From positions 5,766,001 to 5,830,000 of the forward strand of contig JASJZC010000006.1 in NCBI GenBank assembly GCA_037178855.1: a DNA stretch of 64,000 nucleotides, written 5' to 3'. This DNA comes from Oscheius sp. JU75 (lineage: Eukaryota; Nematoda; Chromadorea; Rhabditida; Rhabditidae). Shown here one piece after another: positions 24,242 to 36,159 of this stretch (positions within the stretch are counted from its first letter, which is position 1; every line of letters begins with the position of its first letter). Below the pieces are notes generated by a model. The model saw only the letters and a program-made list of their open reading frames with translations. It did not search any database and was not told the origin of the DNA. The translations under genes were made by a program, and so were the position numbers.

Positions 24242-27200
24242 ATGTTTATAGCCTTGCTCAGCCTGGTTCTTCTTAGGCGGATAGTCAGTCCACAGGTAAT
24301 CTTTTGGCTCGAATAATGGAGCACTGCAATGTCTCGAGCAGAAAAAAATTGTTTCAGACCAGTGCAACCGATATCTGCATAGCGAACTCTGGTATAAATG
24401 CTACCACTCCTTCTCCAAAATTAGCCTTTCAAAGTCAACTTTATGGAGATCCAGTGAACTATCTTTGTTTATGTAAGATTTGCGTTGAGTTGGTTGAATA
24501 CTGAAACGTTTTACACAGACAAGTTTTTTCTTGCGCGATGTTTGAACTCACCGCGGCATTTTGAAAAGCTCACATCTGTTTCAAATTGTTGAAAGAGATC
24601 CGATATGGAAATTTCATGAATTGCCAGAATTAGAGAGACTTTGGAAGCTAACTCTGTACCCGGAGTCGTCCAGACCACTTTTCAGTGAACTATCCAAAGA
24701 ACAGTTACTGTGAGCAATGGAGAGTGTCTCCTTTAATCATCTTGACAAACCCGGACAAGATCGAGGAAAACACTTTGGCTGTTCAGCACTTTCTGAAAAC
24801 CGTAAATTACAAAAGAGTTTGAAAATGAGATGCTAATCAAGGTGACAGAGTATTGTGGTCAGGGCAGCTACATTATGCCCTTTTTACCGACTTTTCTCAA
24901 CAATGATTGCCAGACCTATCAGGTATTTGTTGATCTTTGAAAAGAAAGTTCAGTTCGGGAACTCATCCAACTGGGTGACAAAACTTGTCACACCAAACAA
25001 CACATTTGTCCCGGAGTCTAAGAACCCAGTTGAAGTGTTTGAGGATATGCTTGAGGTCTTGGTTAGATTGCTATCAAATATTTTCTACACTTTGTTTTAG
25101 TATTTTTGTACTACACAGCCGTTGGAAGAAGCCACTGCTGGTGCAGTCTTTATTTTCTCGGACTTTAGCTGCGAACCGTTGTGCCAAAGTTCTACGTTTG
25201 TCGACGTGGTGAGCATCTTTCTGTTTCACTCTCTTTCGAAAAAATGGGCTTAGCCGCTTTCTAAAACCTAACACTGAATCACAGATATACCTGCCTATTT
25301 TTTTTGCAAAATTCTTTTTCCATGCTTATGATTATCAATAAAAGTTTCTAGATCAATACGCTGATTACGTCGACGACGAAATACGTAACATCTGCATATT
25401 TTCTCGGAGATTATTCTGAAGATGAGCGTGAGCATTGCTTAACTCTTCGCGTTGGGTATTAGGTAATTGCAGAAGAGTGTCTCGGATTGCTTTTTTTCTT
25501 CTGCAACTTTTTCAAAAGGCAAATTTGCAACATTCAATACTATTCTGACTTGGAGTTGTTCACGTATACAGCACATCAGGAACATACTTGCGCCCTGGTC
25601 GATTCGGAGAACGCGAAAAAAACTGGAAAGAAGGATACTGGTAAGTCACTTTTATATGAGAAGGCGCACCCTTACTGTCTTTGTAGAAACACGTTACGTT
25701 GCGCCCGTACTGACTCGGCATGGTGAACAATTACTTTTTGAGCCGGTACGGGCGCGACTTTCAACTGATTCTGTACATGCGTGGAAGTTTTGTAAATGAG
25801 GGTCCTTTCAGCCATTATTCTCGGGATCGTTATCCCCATCCTCGTCATACTCCTAGTAGTGATGATAACCTTCATTGTTTTTATTCGTCGTCGAAGTCGA
25901 CGAACATGGTTCCGATTCTGGTGGGAACATTCGAAAGGCGATCTAGCAGTCACAAGATATCAAGTGACCAGCATGAATGAGTACTATGATTCTTCCCTAC
26001 AAGTGTACGTTTCCCATCATTCTGGATACTGAATGATACTTTCAGACGTGATAAATGGGAGATTAACCCGAAGTACCTCGAAATTAATGAGAACGATTTC
26101 CTCGGACACGGAGCATTCGCTGTGGTTTATAAAGGGACTCTTAGAGGTAGTTACTGGTACTTCTTGATGTTTTCGGTTCAGATGCAGTGCCTCTTTTGAA
26201 CATGAACCCTTCGTTATCGACTCTTATCGAGGCAAAGGTCTCTTCCGGTCATGAAGTTGCCGTTAAGCGGCTGCCCAACCACGCAGATGACCAAGCAAAA
26301 AGTGACTTTTTGAAAGAACTGGACTTTATGAAGTGTTTGGGGTTTCATCCGCATGTCATCAGGTAAATTAACCTACCTTTTCAAATAGTTTTTTCAGTCT
26401 ACTCGGCTGTGTTTCCAACCGCCTTAACCCGATGATTGTGGCCGAATACTGTGCTCACGGGGATCTCTTACAGTTTTTGAGGAAAAACAAGGGCACATTC
26501 TTGCCAGTGAGGCAATCTTTTGTTCCTATCAAAACGGGAATTCAGGACGGTTATGTCCAACAACCAGTTCCCGGGATGTTAACTTTGACTATCAAGGACT
26601 TATTGTCTTTCAGCTGGCAGATCTGTGACGGAATGGTAGATAGCGCTTGCTGAAAGAAGCAACTGAGTAGTTCAGGTTTACTTGTCATCAAAGAAAATAA
26701 TTCATCGTGACCTCGCTGCAAGAAACATATTATTGACTTCGAAGCTAATGGCCAAGGTGAGACGTTGGACAGGTACCTACAGCATTTAGCAGATTGGCGA
26801 CTTTGGCCTCTGTAGAGCCGTTGACACAGCTCTTTACACAACACAAGGGGGCCGTTTGCCTATCAAATGGATGGCGATAGAATCCTTAAAGTTTTATGAG
26901 TACACCACAAAGAGCGACATGTATCTTTCTTCTCTTCCATTCAACTTCAAAACTTTTAAGATGGTCTTACGCGGTCCTCCTCTTTGAAATATTCTCTTTT
27001 GGAGAGGCTCCTTACCAGACAGTCCAACCCATAGAGATGGTACTGCATTTAGAGACTGGGAAGAGGCTTGAAAAGACAGAACATTGTCCAATAGAAATTT
27101 ACAAGATGATGGAAAAGTGTTGGCTGAGGGAACCCGAGCGAAGACCAGATTTTACCGAGGCTCGTTCTTTATGAAATTTCGAAATTTGAAGTATTTTCAG

Positions 27201-27320
27201 ATTCGAAAAGAAATTGGCGCTATTCTGACGGCAAGAGATACAGCCTACGGATACCTAAAACTGGACACTAGGTTTTCTTCAGACGAAGAGTATCTCGACC
27301 CCGAAGAGGTTCAAATATAA
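24242..27320 (+). CDS. Receptor tyrosine kinase, tandem copy 1
   Basis: Single-pass receptor with a cytoplasmic tyrosine kinase. Exon 1 (24242-24295) directly follows a GCTGGCAG acceptor and encodes a short signal peptide ([11 protein letters not shown]). Several ectodomain exons follow, with motifs [12 protein letters not shown] and CNIQYYSDL that recur in copy 2. The TM exon near 25,810 ([17 protein letters not shown]) is followed by a WFRFWWEH juxtamembrane motif. The kinase domain is complete: [70 protein letters not shown] and [12 protein letters not shown]. The APE Pro is Ile (AIE). The last intron uses a GC donor in my model (see findings). The ectodomain is a nematode-type module I cannot name. 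The closest known layout is the C. elegans family of small-ectodomain RTKs. The boundary of exon 3 near 24,475-24,691 is uncertain. A polyadenylation signal is at 27,349. Confidence 0.9.
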
Positions 27321-27348
27321 TGTTTTGCTCTGATCTCATTCCGATCTC

Positions 27349-27354
27349 AATAAA
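27349..27354 (+). terminator. Polyadenylation signal of RTK copy 1
   Basis: AATAAA 28 bases after the stop codon, and about 120 bases before the start codon of the next receptor kinase gene. Confidence 0.6.
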
Positions 27355-27474
27355 CGTGTGCTAATCTTTTGTTTTCTAAAATTTCTTCTGAGATCTTTTG
27401 ACCACCCGACTTGTCAGTCTAACACCTCGAGATAAGACGGAGTCTATCTATCGACTTTTCACACCCATTCGCTC

Positions 27475-30370
27475 ATGTTCAAATGTCTCTTTTTATTTGT
27501 TATTGTTCTTGTTAGCTCGGAAGATTCATTGGTAGGGATTTTCTTGACTATGAAGATACTATAGTTCAGAACATTTCAAAGACTCCAGCTCTTCCAACTT
27601 TTCCTTCATATTCGCTACCAAAACATTGGCCCACGGCGTGGCCTATTCCTAAAAACAGTACAAAGGGACCACAGAGGGATAACCACCTTTGCTTGTGTGA
27701 GTTTACATTTTAGGATAGGAAAACCGAAAATCATTAAAACCAATGCATAATGTTCAATAATCAGTCAGAAGTGCTCAAAAATACCGCATATCTAAAGCGG
27801 CTAACCGCTCTGATAACCTTTGTAAACGTCATTTATAGTGAACCTTCCTCAAAGTCCTCATTGCATGTCATGGAGAGTGGTACCAGTCATCATTTTCAAC
27901 AACCCGCATACAGTGGAGAACAACCTGCTTGCAGTGAAGAAATTTCTCAGCACGGTAAAGGAATTCTAAGAAGAGAGACATTAGTTTAGACAGTGGAATA
28001 TTGTGCTGCGGACAGTGCTTTGATGCCTTTCCTCCCAAATGAACCCAATGAGTCTTGCGTAGAATATTCGGTAATAACACTTTATTTTCAATATATATTT
28101 TCCAGTTTGGAGCATCGTCCAATGTAACAAAAAAGAATTTTACCTGGTGGCTAGACAATCTGTCAGTCGAGAATGTTTTGGTTACAAAAGACAAGGAAGG
28201 AGTGAACACTTTTCAAGATCTGTTAATGACCATGGTGAGACTATTGAAGTTTTGCCGACTGATCAGTTCAGTACGCATGTAATGGTGCACCGTTGAACAC
28301 AACGACAGCCGGAGCCCTGTACATTTTCCATGATTTCAAGTGCGGGACAATGCTGGAAACCAGTACATTCTGGAATGAGGTAGGTGAAAGGATCAGGAGT
28401 TGCAAGAAGCTTTTAGACAGAGACAGTTCTTTTCGACATGTCCTTTAGCAAGTTTGTCACGACTGTCTATGGACTGGGACACTTCAACATTTTCGGAAGT
28501 GGGTTTGATGGGCACGTTTGGGAAAAGTTATTATTTAACCCGTTTTCAACTCTCTTTCATTTCGACTGTCCAGTATCTGGTATCATTTCCAGGAACTTGC
28601 ACAAGAGTCATTCTCTTTATGTGTTCCTTGTTATTTCCTCGTCAAATCTGCAACTTCAAATTTTACTCCAACTTGACCCAGTTCACCGATGAAGCCCCTG
28701 GACAGCACAGCTGTGCAGCTTCTCCGTCAATAAACGATACTGTCATCAAAAAGCCTGATACAGGCGAGAATTTTGCAAATCTCAAACTTCTTTTTAGCTT
28801 TGATATTGGAAATCACTCTACCGTCGCTCTTAGCCATCACTGTGCTTGCAGTCGTTCTCATAATCATAATTCGAAATCAGAGTCGAAAGATGTGGTTCAA
28901 ATTCTGGTGGGAGCATACGAGAGGTGATTCAACCATCTACGGACAACATTTGAACCCTAACGAGTTCTTCGAAAAGACTCGAAAAAAGTATGTGCTACTG
29001 CTTGTTGGAACATATGCTTCGTAGAAATGATCCGTGGGAAATTGATCCAAAACATTTGGTGGTAAACGATGAAGATTTGTTAGGACAAGGAGCCTTTGCA
29101 GTGGTTTTCAAAGGACTGTTGAAAGGCGGGTTCCTCAAATAAATGGCACATTTCAATATTAGATTCTGTTCCTCTGTTTAATGTGAATGCATCAATCACA
29201 ACACAGGTCGAGGGTAAGATTTCCGGAGGTTATGAGGTTGCGGTGAAGCGGCTTCCAAACCATGCGGATAACCAGGCGAGAAGAGACTTTCTCAACGAGA
29301 TGACTTTCATGAAGTCGCTGGGCTACCATAACCATATCATGTGGTGGGTCATTCTTTTAGAAGGCACATGTTCCAGCTTTCAATATCCTACGACAACATT
29401 TCCAGCATGCTGGGATGTATTTCACATCCGCTGTCTCCAATGCTAGTCGTTGAATACTGCCACTTTGGCGACCTTCTTCAGTTCTTGAGAAAAAACAGTA
29501 CAGTTTGTTTTTCTGGATAATTTAAAGTGAAATGTTTCTTCAGGAAAACAGCGATCAATCAGCAAAAACGACTTTAGCCACGAAGGATCTTCTGTCTTTC
29601 AGTTGGCAAATTTGTGACGGAATGGTTGTTCGAAATGCTTTGTAGATCAGATAGAATTTAGGTGTATCTCTCATCTCACAATTACATTCATCGAGATCTC
29701 GCCGCCAGGAACATTTTATTGACAAAGAAGCTAGTAGCTAAGGTCTGCTTCTTTACATTTCATAGAATGGGAAATTTGACTGCGTTGAAAAGCCCACAAC
29801 CGGAAAACAGGGCAACTGTACAGAGTCCCGGAAAAATTTACATCACTTCCAGATCGGAGACTTCGGTCTTTGCCGCGAAATGGACAGTGCATTATATTCG
29901 ACCCAAGGAGGGCGTCTTCCGATCAAATGGATGGCTTTGGAATCATTGAAATACTACGTGTACACGGTTAAGAGTGATGTGTAAGTGAGATTTAAATCGC
30001 TCTCAAATCTTTCGAAGATGGTCGTTTGGAGTCCTCTTACATGAAATTTTTACCTTTGGAGAAGGACCCTACCCGGCACTTCAACCCGTAGACATGATAG
30101 CTTATCTTGAAGCCGAAAACCGCCTGGAGAAAGTGGAAGGCTGCCCACAAACTGTGTAAGTCAATGATTGAGCAAAACGAATTTTTTAGATATGAAATAA
30201 TGAAAACTTGTTGGAAGAAGGAGCCAGATGATCGCCCTCAGTTTGAAGAGGTGATCACAAACTTTAATAGAAAGAAACATAATTTAGATAAGGGACTCGT
30301 TAGGAAAAATACTGAACGAACAGGATGCACATTACGGATACATGAGCTTGAAAAGGACTTCTTCGATTGA
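27475..30370 (+). CDS. Receptor tyrosine kinase, tandem copy 2
   Basis: Head-to-tail paralogue of the preceding gene with the same exon plan. Exon 1 (27475-27531) encodes a signal peptide (MFKCLFLFVIVLVSS); exon 2 (27570-27696) ends in the same phase as in copy 1. Ectodomain motifs AGALYIFHDFKC and QICNFKFYSN match copy 1. The TM segment near 28,800 is followed by MWFKFWWEH. The kinase shows [68 protein letters not shown] and CWKKEPDDRPQF; APE is ALE. Catalytic residues are intact, so both copies look active. The C-terminus diverges after the last kinase helix, ending ELEKDFFD. Copy 2 seems to lack, or to have lost the frame of, a small ectodomain exon near 27,750-27,840. Confidence 0.88.
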
Positions 30371-31259
30371 AGCTTTTGAATAACAGAGAACAACAATTAT
30401 TTGAACCTTCTCTATTCTGTGTAGATTGAATTGGCAACTTCCAACGTTTCATTTCAGTTGGAAACATTAATCTGCTAATGGTTGAACATGCAAACTCTGA
30501 GGCTCAGATAGTAGGCGCGAAAATTTGTTCTCGTTGTTAAATGTGTCCGCTTCGCCATCTCAAATATGCAAGAGATTCGTAGGGATTGGGGCTCGTGACA
30601 GGTAGAGGATGTTCCAAGAGTAACGTTTTTCCAGAGACGCTGACTCGATTTGGCTTGACTTGCCAAGAGTTGCTGTCACAAAGTAAGTGTGACAAATTGG
30701 CAATTAGGGCTTCACACAGACAGACAAATACACACACACACACATGCACAGACTTTTGGGTATTTTGGACTAGACACCTTGTGGACATGCAACGTCGAAA
30801 CCAATTCGGATTTGATATGGCTCTCCTCACATACTCGATTCAAAAACTTTGTAGCTACTTCTAAATGAAGGTATTCGAAGGTGATCTTTTCAAAAATGCG
30901 ATTCAAACTCTTTTGTGACAGCTGCTGCAAGTCCAGTGGGTCATCTTCCTGAAATCTAACGAACTTTTCAATGCGTATCGCTCACATTAACTTGTTCGAT
31001 ATAAAAACTATTGGAATCCTCCATCTGGAGTAAAATGCTCGAGAGAGGCAAGAACAAGCGGAGGGAAGGTTCACGTTGTGTACAGAGTGCACAAGTGGGC
31101 GGGAGCGGAAATGCGTGACTTTTGTGATAAGGTTTATGGCATTCAGCGACAACGCTCAAGTTGTAGATCAGCACTGAGATTTAGTTTAGATGCTACTTTG
31201 TAAACGCTTTCTTTGCAGGGACGAACTTCCTGAGACGTGGGGAGACAAAACAAACCCTT
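30371..31259. other. Intergenic with CA repeat and a dispersed repeat copy
   Basis: No gene is seen. A CA microsatellite lies at about 30,728-30,744. The 30,598-30,770 segment resembles 46,470-46,620 (see repeats). Confidence 0.5.
30598..30770 (+). repeat. Dispersed repeat, family shared with 46.5 kb
   Basis: Shares ordered words with 46,470-46,620: CAAGAG(T/C)AACGTT near the start, (A/T)CTTGCCAA in the middle, CACAAAGTAA, TTGGCA, then a CA/ACACAGA stretch and an ending like GACT(T)TTGGG. Length about 170 bp. No terminal repeats were found, so the element type is unknown. Confidence 0.5.
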
Positions 31260-34259
31260 TTAATCTACATAATACATTCTATAAAACAAGGCTATTCGCA
31301 AGTCAAACAACAATTTTCTTATTTTACTTCTTCTTTCGGTTTCTTCTTTCTCAAAATGTGCGTATGTAAACTCATCAATATTCTTGACATGGTACCCAAT
31401 TCCAATAAGGTTTTGAGCGCACAAAAGGCTCAAACCGACATTACCAGCCTAAAAAAGATGTATTGTCTTGTGAATTCAAAGAACTAACCCTGACAGCAAA
31501 CATAAGGGATGAGTAGGCATTGGGAAATGTCGTTTTTAAGTGTACTGATGTGTACCGGAGAATATGTTGGCAAACGTCCAATCCACACTGGCGGCATCTT
31601 TTTGTCACGACGAATTCTTGCGCATGAGTGAGAAGTTTACTCAGCCACCAGAATTCGTTGTGTTCCATTCGGCTGAAGGAGAAGGTGTTGCCTTGGATTT
31701 TCAGAAGGAACTGCTTCAAAGGTTCTTCGGAACGCCAAAGAAGGTAGAGATAGTGTGGATTGGGAATTGAAATGAGTTCTTCCAACGGGACCTTCCGAAT
31801 CTGAAAGACGGATCGGTATAGTTTGACAGATAAAATCGGGAAAAGGTTAATTCAAAAACTCTACCAAGCTGTGTTTGTGCCATTCCGGTGTCCAAATGAC
31901 ACCAACATCAATGTCTTCCAAAATTGTATCGCAGTCTCTGGTTCCAATAGGGTTGCTTAATTTGATCATAAGAGTCTCCAAGTCTCGTTCTCCTCTTTTC
32001 CATTGCTGAACACCGTCATTTGATTGTTTCAGAGATTAAAGCGAGTGTCCGCACCCTTTTCTAGTTCGTAAAAGTTAAGATTGAGGTGATTTGACAAGTC
32101 GTAGCAAGTCGAGATTTCATTGGCTTTCAGTTTCTGTAACTTATTCGAGCTGCAAGGTTGAGTATTTTTGAGTCAGACATGCGACGTAGCATTAGTTTCG
32201 AAGCACCATATCGAGGTAAAACTGTTCCATAAGGAGAACGAGACAACCTCATTCCATAGGAGTATCTGTGGGAATTATTTTGGGTGCAAATCTCTAATTC
32301 AGGCAGTGCAAACTGTGGAGGAGATTACTTAACGCCCTAGACCAGAGTAGATTCGTTTCTGAAGCAATTGGGATGCATTCAACTTCTATTTCGAGCAGTT
32401 GTCTAGAAATAAAGAAGCAACATGCTACCAGAAGCTACAACTTCGACTGAATACTTTTCTCTGGAACTAGCCTTGACTTGCCAAAAAGCGCGTGACTTGT
32501 CGAGGCAAGGCTGACCGGGGAAATCGCAGTTATGCCCCCCACCCCAGTTTTGCCCCCCACAAAAAAGTTTCGCCCCCCACCTTTTGGAAAGTTGTCAGAA
32601 TCACCCCCCACTTTTGTCAGTCAAGCCCCCCACTACCCTCGTTTTTGGTGGGGGGCTCGACTGACAGGTGGGGGGCATATCTAAGATGTCGGCATCCAAG
32701 ATATGCCCCCCACTGTGGCAAGTGGGGGGTATAAATGCGAAACCCGGACAAATCTTAGATATGCCCCCACAAAAGTCAGAAAAGCCCCCAAAAATTTTGC
32801 CCCCCACCCATCTTAGTTATGCCCCCCACTTTCGAAATTGACCTTCCAAACACCAATTTTTATTAGTCCCCAAAATTGGGGATTTCTGTGTTTCGGTTTG
32901 CTTTCCCTAGTGGCACTAAGCCTAAGCATTTTAGGAAAGAAAACACTAAAAAGGCAAGAAAAGTAAGAAAAAAGAAAGACAAGGGATGTCCAATTTTTAT
33001 GGGTATAAAAATGGACTAACCTGATAAATTTTTCGTCTTCTTTTCCTGAAATGACTAAATAGGTTATCGGAATGTTTTCTGCGAAAAAAATAGCAAAAAA
33101 GAACGTGAAAAATAATGAACAGGAAGGCAGAAGAAGAGAGAAAAATGGAAAACTGAAAGTTTGAAAAATTCGAATTACTCTCGCCATTGTAAACATCGTG
33201 CAAGGGTGGGGGAACAAACTGACATAAGTGGGGGGTAAAACTGCAGGGGTGGGGGGCTTTATCGGTGGGGGTCTCAACTGACATTGGTGGGGGGCATAAC
33301 TAAGATCTACCCAGGCTGACCTATTGCCGAAAAAACTTCTCAGCAAATGGTAACTTTTGTTCTGAAGTAGCAACTTTGCAGACTTATATTTCGGTGATAA
33401 TCAGTGATAAAACAAAAAAGAAGCACACCTCCGGAGTTTTTCTCTACAATGTCCATATCAGAACTTATGGTCGAAAAAAAGGTCCGAACACTCGCTTTAA
33501 TTACCTTTAAAATTCTATTGAGACCTCTATCAGTAATGCCGTCGGTTACCGCGAGAATATTTTCCGACTCAATTTTAAGTAGATCCTGATCCACAATATC
33601 TGTCTCCCAGAGTTTGAGAGTCTTAATCTGAAGACTTGCTATATGAAACTCAGCGGCAGTATCAAGGTGAAATACCCACCTTGGGGGTTGCCAAAGATTC
33701 AAAAAATCTCCTCCGAAAAACATACTTGGCTTCTAGTTCATCTGCTTCGACAATCTAGAATTATATAATTAGATCCATTAAAAGATAACCTTCAAAAACT
33801 TGTTCATGGTTTCAGCAGTAACGGCTCCTACATCGTAACTAAAGGAGATCCGTGAAGCAGTCACATTGCACTTTTTCAAGAGACCGGCAGCCTTCTTGAT
33901 CTGGCTGTCATTTAGATAATCTGCAATTTCCAACATGTCCGTGTGAATTTTTAGATCTAGAGCTGCGGGAATACGCAAACTGGTGCGGCGAGGATAGACA
34001 CTCCAAGGTTCGTGAACAATTCTGACATCTTTCTGAATATTTTGTTCATCAAGAAAATACAAAAAACCTTATAAACACGAATTAGATCAACTCGATAGGA
34101 CGGTGAATACTTTTGGCTGTTGCAAAGGTCGTATGTTAATCTGCTTGTCTGCTCCAATGTAATAAATTGGTGATACTCAAGTTTCTCTACGACTCGGCAT
34201 GCTGCTTTTTTTAAGATTGATCTAATATCTAGTTCCTCATTCGAAGTCTGAGAATCCAT
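31260..34259 (-). CDS. F-box / FTH-type protein, paralogue A
   Basis: Probable substrate adaptor of SCF ubiquitin ligases of the nematode F-box-A (FTH/DUF38) class. The start at 34,259 opens a short acidic lead followed by an F-box-like helix set (VVEKLEYHQFITLEQTSRL, ending CNSQKYS). Later exons carry the FTH-type alternating pattern: CNVTASRISFSYDVGAVTA, LKTLKLWETDIVDQ-like and ITDRGLNRILK. An exon near 32,005 has the FDTILEGL-like motif shared by the paralogues (here CDTILEDIDVGVIWTP), then an exon from 31,800 down to 31,500 and a last exon ending YRMYYVD. The exons match paralogues B and C in order. The intron between about 33,507 and 32,006 is ~1.5 kb and carries the G-tract element at 32,517-33,313; all other introns are short. 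Assigning the F-box is moderately sure; the exact exon edges are less so. Confidence 0.72.
32517..33313. mobile_element. G/C-tract-rich mobile element, 797 bp, with 8-bp duplication
   Basis: Flanked by GGCTGACC on both sides (32509-32516 and 33314-33321), a good 8-bp target duplication. The ends form an imperfect inverted repeat: the left reads through AGTTATGCCCCCCACC and the reverse complement of the right contains the same 16 bases, with about 12 less conserved bases outside. Inside, the words TGCCCCCCAC (left half) and GTGGGGGGCA (right half) recur many times, often with AAGAT beside them, and the core is A-rich without a transposase frame. An 8-bp duplication fits hAT-like and some other cut-and-paste families; no family is proved. 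It lies in an intron of F-box gene A. Confidence 0.8.
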
Positions 34260-34679
34260 CTGAAAAATATGGGCTCAATAAAAGTAAGAGGGAAAAACGA
34301 TGACTGAGCTGACATCTTTAGTTTTGGGAAGAAGGCAAACACTTGGTGATAGGAGAGATCAAAAGTGCAAGGTAACGGTGTAGGGTCTTTTGCAAGTTTA
34401 TACAAGAATGAAAAAATCAGTAACAATTTTTTGGGGTCCTTTGTCACAAGATGAGTATAGGTATGCGAGATTGCAGGTCAAGTATGGCGTTAATGGTCTA
34501 AAAACATTCTTTAAATTGCTTCTTAATTTGATTTACTTGAAAAATCTTGATGATCGATCCAAAGACAGCTGGATGCTTCGCCTTAAATCTTGCCGTCGAA
34601 TATTGTCTTCTATGAGAGCAGATGTCGGCGTAACAGTACTTGCAGCTAAAGATATTGGTTGCTCTTCAAAAAGGGAAAC

Positions 34680-36151
34680 CTACGTTTGTGTGACTGTGTA
34701 AAATTGATCTGCTGACAGAGTGAAAGTTAAAAACTCGTATTCGTGTCCAACTGGCGTCAAGCTCAAACATTGATTTGTGAGCTGAATTAGAAAGCGGACG
34801 TTGATGTCTGCACTGTTCCAAATCGAGTAAAAATGCGAAGGATCAGTGTCGAGCATAAATGGGCATTGATTGTGCGGAATCGCGCAAAGCTGCAAATAGT
34901 TACCATTACAGTGAATTTGCCCCCTCATCATTTTTAATGTTTGTCATGATGCAATTGCACATAAACAAAAACTCAGTATCTAGAGAATCTGTTCGTATCG
35001 GTCTTTGAGAGATCAAGAGTTACAAGTATCTTCTATTGCCAGACCATACAAGCCACCACATTGTAACAAAAAAGAGCGGTACTATCGGGTAATTTATCCT
35101 CTCATATGACTCACGATGCTGTTTTCATGAGTATCTGGAGTCCAAATGACATTTGCTTCCAGGCCTTCCAAAACTGTATCAAAGTCTCTTCGGACGTTGT
35201 CGTTAAAATTAATCATGATCGAAATAATATCTCTCTTCTCGTGTTTTATTTGCTGAAAAAGGACATGCTTCGCATATAATAAATCCAAACCTTAAGAAAT
35301 TTGTTTAGACCTCTATCAGAAACTGCATTTGTTGTCATTGAGAGGTTTCTACTTAATATTTTTAGCAAGCTCTCATCCGAACAATTCGTCTCAACTTTTA
35401 AGTACTCAATCGAAAAATTGTACTGCTTGTGTAAATGTAATTATTTACCTTTCGAATGTTTGGATATTCGAAAAAATCATTTGACATGAACTGGATGCTT
35501 TCAAAATACTGTACGCCTAGATTCTGAAAATGTAAAAAGCCTAATGTGACGAGTATAAAGTTGCTCACATGTAAGAATATATCTAATACAGCAGGCGAAA
35601 ACAGAAGTTGTGCCAGAAAATATAGATTGACTGTTGTAGTTCCGTTTTGATTAAAAAGTCTCTTTACTTCTCGCATACGATCGTCAGTAACACGACACTG
35701 AAATTAAGAACTTTGTAGGCTACCTCTGAAAAAAAAACCAAAAACGTGACGCTTTCGGCTGCGATTCTGGCTCCGTGGGCGGTAGCCTCGTGCCAACAGA
35801 TTTGGTCTGTGCTCTCAACTGTGTCGTAGACGTGCAAAACTTTTATCGAATTCTAAAATTGATAAAAACAAGAAAAGAAGAGTGGACCTCGAAAATGTGG
35901 ATCTTGTGGTTTAAAAGAGGCAAGCGATACTTTCTGCTGTTGCATATATCACGGAGATACCTGCACGTCTCTTCAAGTTTTGCATAATCTTCGTAGGATT
36001 GTTTATCAACAATTCGACTGACGATTTTTTCGGGTAGCGAGGAGAGTAGAAAAGCTTCCAAGTCTTCCTGGAACTTCGTTTGTAGATAACAGGAAACAAG
36101 TACCTGATGAAAAGCAATGTAGGGGACTCCGGCTGGTGGCGGTCCGATCAT
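34680..36151 (-). CDS. F-box / FTH-type protein, paralogue B
   Basis: Second of three tandem paralogues on the minus strand. The start at 36,151 (MIGPPPAG) leads into an F-box (LLSSLPEKIVSRIVDKQS then LEETCRYLRDICNSRKY). Later exons show VTDDRMREVKRLFNQNG, ETNCSDESLLKIL, VSDRGLNKFLK, FDTVLEGLEANVIWTPDT and a last exon ending ADQFYTVTQT. These align in order with paralogue C (ITARGLNRFLK, FDTILAGLDASIIWTPDT, TDQFYVIMKE), which is how the short introns were placed. The FTH/DUF38 class is a large, fast-evolving nematode family thought to feed specific targets to SCF ligases. Which target is unknown. The 5' end could have a further intron after the first 17 codons. Confidence 0.72.
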
Positions 36152-36159
36152 GGCTGAGT

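Noticed and set aside
32813-33373. 186-codon minus-strand frame in the G-tract element
   Set aside because: Composition follows the repeated words; no transposase motif.
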